This document shows positions 6,862 through 8,671 of a stretch of DNA of 8,671 nt, piece after piece. The translations under genes and the position numbers were made by a program. The notes under the pieces were generated by a model. That model was not told the DNA's origin. It ran no database searches and saw only the letters and a list, made by a program, of their open reading frames with translations. The stretch comes from Candidatus Poseidoniaceae archaeon (GTDB lineage Archaea > Thermoplasmatota > Poseidoniia > Poseidoniales > Poseidoniaceae): contig JAQXFM010000095.1 of NCBI GenBank assembly GCA_029250305.1, forward strand, positions 1-8,671, given 5' to 3'. Every line of letters starts with the position of its first letter. The stretch's first letter is position 1.

Positions 6862-6874
6862 ACCTCAATGAGGT
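6862..6874. repeat. 13-bp perfect palindrome, candidate operator
   Basis: ACCTCA-a-TGAGGT is a perfect 6-bp inverted repeat with one central base. A second GAGGTTT half-site follows at 6894-6900, 24 nt after the one at 6870-6876. It sits 111 nt before the lipoprotein start and could bind a regulator; the function is unknown. Confidence 0.35.
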
Positions 6875-6955
6875 TTCACGCACATTCGATTGGGAGGTTT
6901 GAGTTTTACAGACGGATTCCTAACTTGGACAAAATCTTCTCGTGTCGTAGAAAGT

Positions 6956-6961
6956 GATAAA
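6956..6961 (+). promoter_or_regulatory. TATA-like GATAAA for the lipoprotein gene (leaderless)
   Basis: GATAAA begins exactly 29 nt before the A of ATG 6985, the same distance as for the divergent alkyltransferase gene. It is preceded by TAGAAAGT, a good match to a BRE. The predicted start site coincides with the start codon, which agrees with the lack of a Shine-Dalgarno at normal spacing (the only AAGGA is 17 nt away). Confidence 0.45.
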
Positions 6962-6984
6962 CAAGGATTGTTGATAGTCTTTTC

Positions 6985-8028
6985 ATGAGACACTTCACCA
7001 TCATGCTTTTTCTGATAACTGCCTCCCTAAGTGGATGCTTAGAAACGGGCGACACGGGCGATGAATCCTACTTTGAAGGGCACTATCACGGTTACGATTT
7101 TTCATTCGGTCTTGATTTTGATGAGGGAACTGGCGAGTTCATCGTTTATCCTCGCTTCATCACATGTCCAGAAGATCTTGAGGCTGAATCTCAATCTATG
7201 ATGTCCGAGGTTGAAACAGATATTCATCCCTTAGGTTCTGTATTGGTTGAGAACGACTGCATTTACGTTAATTACAGACCATCAATGTATGGTTTTGTCT
7301 GGAATTATTCTTCATCAGATTACGTTATTTCAGAGGATGGTCAAATCTTAGAAATCACCTTCTCCGATCAGGAATTCTTAGCAGAAACATTGCTTATAGG
7401 CACGAATGGTGCCTTTTTGGCTTCTACTTCCTCCACAAACCTTGCCTGCTTGTTTGCGGGAGGGACTGTTCCAGGCGTTCCGCTTAGCGGAGATGAACTG
7501 CTCGAAATAGGTGAAGAAGAACTCGAAAATGCGATTGAATCTCACCTTTCGGTCTTTACTAATTCATCCATCATGAATGACCCACGCGCTAGCTCATGTG
7601 CTACATCCCAACTCGGTATGCAGGCATGGCTGGAGTATGCGAACGAAGACAACACCGACGGGGATCTTGCTCTCTTTGCATTTGATGCACAAGACAGTCA
7701 AGGCTCCCCCTCCAACGGTACAAATGACAGTCTTGTGATGGTGACCATGACCCAAGGTGGCGACCTCAACTGGGCTTCACTAAGTGTGCAGGTCAGCGTG
7801 AACGACTCTTCCCCAATGACCTGCGATAATCCTGAGGAAAGTGGTGGCGATTGCCAAATTGTGGAATTTGGGAACACCGATGACCAGGTGTGGAGTGTCG
7901 GTGACGGTGTCACTCTGTATGAAAATGGCCTTGATATCTGTTCCGACGTGTGCAGCCTCGACATCAAGATTGTAGACACACGTGAAGGAAAGGTCATCTA
8001 TGAGTTCGCAGACGTTCTTGCTGAGTGA
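6985..8028 (+). CDS. Secreted acidic lipoprotein with C-terminal archaeal pilin-like domain, function unknown
   Basis: It is a 347-aa protein. A short signal (MRHFTIMLFLITASLSGC) ends in the lipobox LSGC, so Cys18 should be lipidated and the rest displayed outside. The mature part is strongly acidic and has eight further cysteines, an even number consistent with disulfides. I do not recognise residues about 25-240. The last hundred or so residues (GGDLNWASLSVQVSVN, then a Cys-bounded loop, DDQVWSVGDGVTLYENG, DICSDVC and IVDTREGKVIYE) have the layout seen in archaeal type IV pilin/archaellin-like beta-sandwich domains (DUF1628/PF07790 style): GGD-L-W-V-V, a W-x-x-GD turn, then a closing VVD-x-x-GK-I strand. 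That match is by memory of the pattern. It lacks a pilin-type N-terminus, so it is not itself a pilin. ATG 6985 is chosen because it starts the signal peptide and fits the leaderless promoter. Confidence 0.85.
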   Translation: MRHFTIMLFLITASLSGCLETGDTGDESYFEGHYHGYDFSFGLDFDEGTGEFIVYPRFITCPEDLEAESQSMMSEVETDIHPLGSVLVENDCIYVNYRPSMYGFVWNYSSSDYVISEDGQILEITFSDQEFLAETLLIGTNGAFLASTSSTNLACLFAGGTVPGVPLSGDELLEIGEEELENAIESHLSVFTNSSIMNDPRASSCATSQLGMQAWLEYANEDNTDGDLALFAFDAQDSQGSPSNGTNDSLVMVTMTQGGDLNWASLSVQVSVNDSSPMTCDNPEESGGDCQIVEFGNTDDQVWSVGDGVTLYENGLDICSDVCSLDIKIVDTREGKVIYEFADVLAE

Positions 8029-8065
8029 TGCTTAAGCGATGTAAGTCGATAACTGCAGCAGGAAC

Positions 8066-8079
8066 ATGATGGTCATCAT
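8066..8079 (+). terminator. Weak hairpin just after the lipoprotein gene
   Basis: ATGATG-gt-CATCAT forms a 6-bp stem 38 nt after the lipoprotein stop. The two-base loop is too tight as drawn, so at least one pair would open. No T-run follows, so this is a weak terminator candidate. Confidence 0.2.
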
Positions 8080-8119
8080 TGGTCGTCAATTGTCGAAGTT
8101 CAATACCGATGTTTGAGAC

Positions 8120-8219
8120 CGTGTACAAGGGGCCCTGTTGTAGCCGTATTCAACCACAAGGGTAGCGACGAATACGGCCCACTGCAAACCCACGAATACA
8201 GGTTAATCGTGTACAAGGG
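8120..8219. repeat. 12-bp direct repeat CGTGTACAAGGG, two copies
   Basis: Copies lie at 8120-8131 and 8208-8219, 88 nt apart start to start. They flank the inverted repeat at 8143-8178. The copies are too short and far apart to be an insertion-sequence target duplication with certainty; they may be binding sites or chance. Confidence 0.45.
8143..8178. repeat. 9-bp perfect inverted repeat with 18-nt loop
   Basis: GCCGTATTC (8143-8151) and GAATACGGC (8170-8178) are perfect complements. Between two convergent genes, a stem of this kind could end or stabilise either transcript, or be part of a small RNA. ACGAATAC is repeated again at 8192-8199. Confidence 0.45.
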
Positions 8220-8313
8220 TGTTATGGAGAAACCCTCGTGAACGTAAGAAAACCACTTGTTCACTTATGGAATCTAATCCCATGCCATCCGAACCTTTCG
8301 ATCTTCACGGAAC

Positions 8314-8671
8314 TCACCACAGTGTTCTCATCTCAACCAACGAGGAGGTTCCACTCCGAGGCTCTTCTTTCAAGCCAAATTGTTTGGTGAATCCAACCTC
8401 ATGAGCCAAGGCTGCCACTTCGTCGTCCCAGCGTCCCTCAGGCCAGGAAAGCCATGATTCAGCACCAAAGTCTAGGAGGAGACTGAGAGATCCTTCCAAC
8501 ATACTGCGCAGCCGTTCCGATGGTAATGTTCGCAAATCGGAATGTTCTGGCCCATGGCTCCCAATCTTCCAACCTCGTGTCCTCAGAGTCTCAAGGTCCT
8601 GATGGCTAAGATATTCGGGTCGCTCATCGATACTAAGTTGATGCTCCATGAGAAACTTATGCTGCTCATCT
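8314..8671 (-). CDS. NodB-type polysaccharide deacetylase, C-terminal part, N-terminus outside window
   Basis: The frame is open from TGA 8314-8316 to the right edge, giving 118 visible residues; the ATG at 8649 is internal to the fold, not a likely start. NodB-domain enzymes remove acetyl groups from N- or O-acetylated sugars with a metal bound by Asp-His-His. Visible are the motif 2 metal site in GWKIGSHGPEHSDL (H-x-x-x-H) and a motif 3-like SWPEGRWDDEV, which parallels the usual P-x-G-x-x-D-x-x stretch, followed by AHEVGF near the end of the barrel. The catalytic motif 1 (TFDDG-like) would lie in the missing N-terminal part, so activity cannot be judged. It converges on the lipoprotein gene with a 285-bp gap. 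Confidence 0.83.
   Translation of the reverse strand, partial: DEQHKFLMEHQLSIDERPEYLSHQDLETLRTRGWKIGSHGPEHSDLRTLPSERLRSMLEGSLSLLLDFGAESWLSWPEGRWDDEVAALAHEVGFTKQFGLKEEPRSGTSSLVEMRTLW

Larger units (their letters stand above)
6646..6984. other. Divergent intergenic region, 339 bp
   Basis: It lies between the divergently transcribed alkyltransferase (minus) and lipoprotein (plus) genes. I see a TATA-like element near each end, a TTTAAA at 6807-6812 preceded by GCGAAACT that could be a further BRE/TATA pair, a 13-bp palindrome at 6862-6874, and GAGGTTT direct repeats at 6870-6876 and 6894-6900. The largest frame across it (plus strand, about 73 codons) overlaps the alkyltransferase gene and has no recognisable domain. 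No RNA gene was found. Confidence 0.6.
8029..8313. other. Convergent non-coding gap with repeats, 285 bp
   Basis: It separates the lipoprotein gene (plus) from the deacetylase gene (minus). No credible gene or tRNA was seen. It holds a 6-bp hairpin at 8066-8079, an inverted repeat at 8143-8178, a 12-bp direct repeat at 8120-8131 and 8208-8219, and a 5-bp hairpin at 8216-8236. It lacks the long T-tracts of typical archaeal terminators. Confidence 0.6.

Noticed and set aside
6821..6871. Sixteen-codon plus-strand frame in the divergent region
   Set aside because: No ribosome site, no recognisable leader-peptide features, and its stop falls inside the palindrome; too short to support.
8219..8404. 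Plus-strand frame of 61 codons at the right side
   Set aside because: It overlaps the NodB deacetylase antisense and has no domain or ribosome site.
1..8671. Defence system, CRISPR array, prophage or transposon
   Set aside because: No regularly spaced repeats, transposase, integrase, nuclease or defence-related domain was found in any gene of the window.

Overview
The window looks like a chromosomal fragment of a planktonic marine archaeon; Marine Group II / Poseidoniales (Thermoplasmatota-like) is my best guess, but that is inference. Support: two lipobox lipoproteins with acidic, cysteine-paired mature parts, one ending in a domain that resembles archaeal type IV pilin/archaellin-like beta-sandwiches; archaeal-style TATA-like elements at about -26 to -29 from start codons, with both apparently leaderless and Shine-Dalgarno-led genes; and roughly balanced base composition. 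No rRNA, tRNA, CRISPR array, insertion sequence or phage gene is visible.

Layout. Positions 1-5633, minus strand, hold a hydrophobic/branched-chain amino-acid type ABC uptake locus. Transcription runs right to left: a 744-aa lipoprotein with two tandem LivK-like binding domains (3399-5633), then after 85 nt a very large permease in which LivH and LivM are fused in one uninterrupted frame (3313 to the left edge, at least 1104 codons, end not in window). The ATPases (LivG/LivF) are not in the window and would be expected beyond the left edge. The permease has three non-canonical parts: an N-terminal membrane extension, an enlarged extracellular LivH loop, and a TM2-like hydrophobic module plus polar linker between LivH and LivM. 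Positions 5719-6645, minus strand, hold a GNAT acetyltransferase and, upstream of it, a 100-aa single-domain O6-alkylguanine-DNA alkyltransferase with an intact PCHRV active site. They are probably co-transcribed.

Positions 6646-6984 are a divergent promoter region. Positions 6985-8028, plus strand, hold a 347-aa secreted lipoprotein of unknown function. Positions 8029-8313 are a non-coding convergent gap with inverted and direct repeats. Positions 8314-8671, minus strand, hold the C-terminal part of a NodB-type polysaccharide deacetylase that runs off the right edge.

How the genes work together: the two liv genes should form one importer in which a single lipoprotein supplies two ligand-binding domains and a single polypeptide supplies both membrane halves. 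The other genes (alkylation repair, acetyltransfer, surface lipoprotein, sugar deacetylase) have no visible functional link to it. I see no defence, mobile or obviously new multi-gene system. The most unusual content is the double-fusion architecture of the transporter and its regulatory details.
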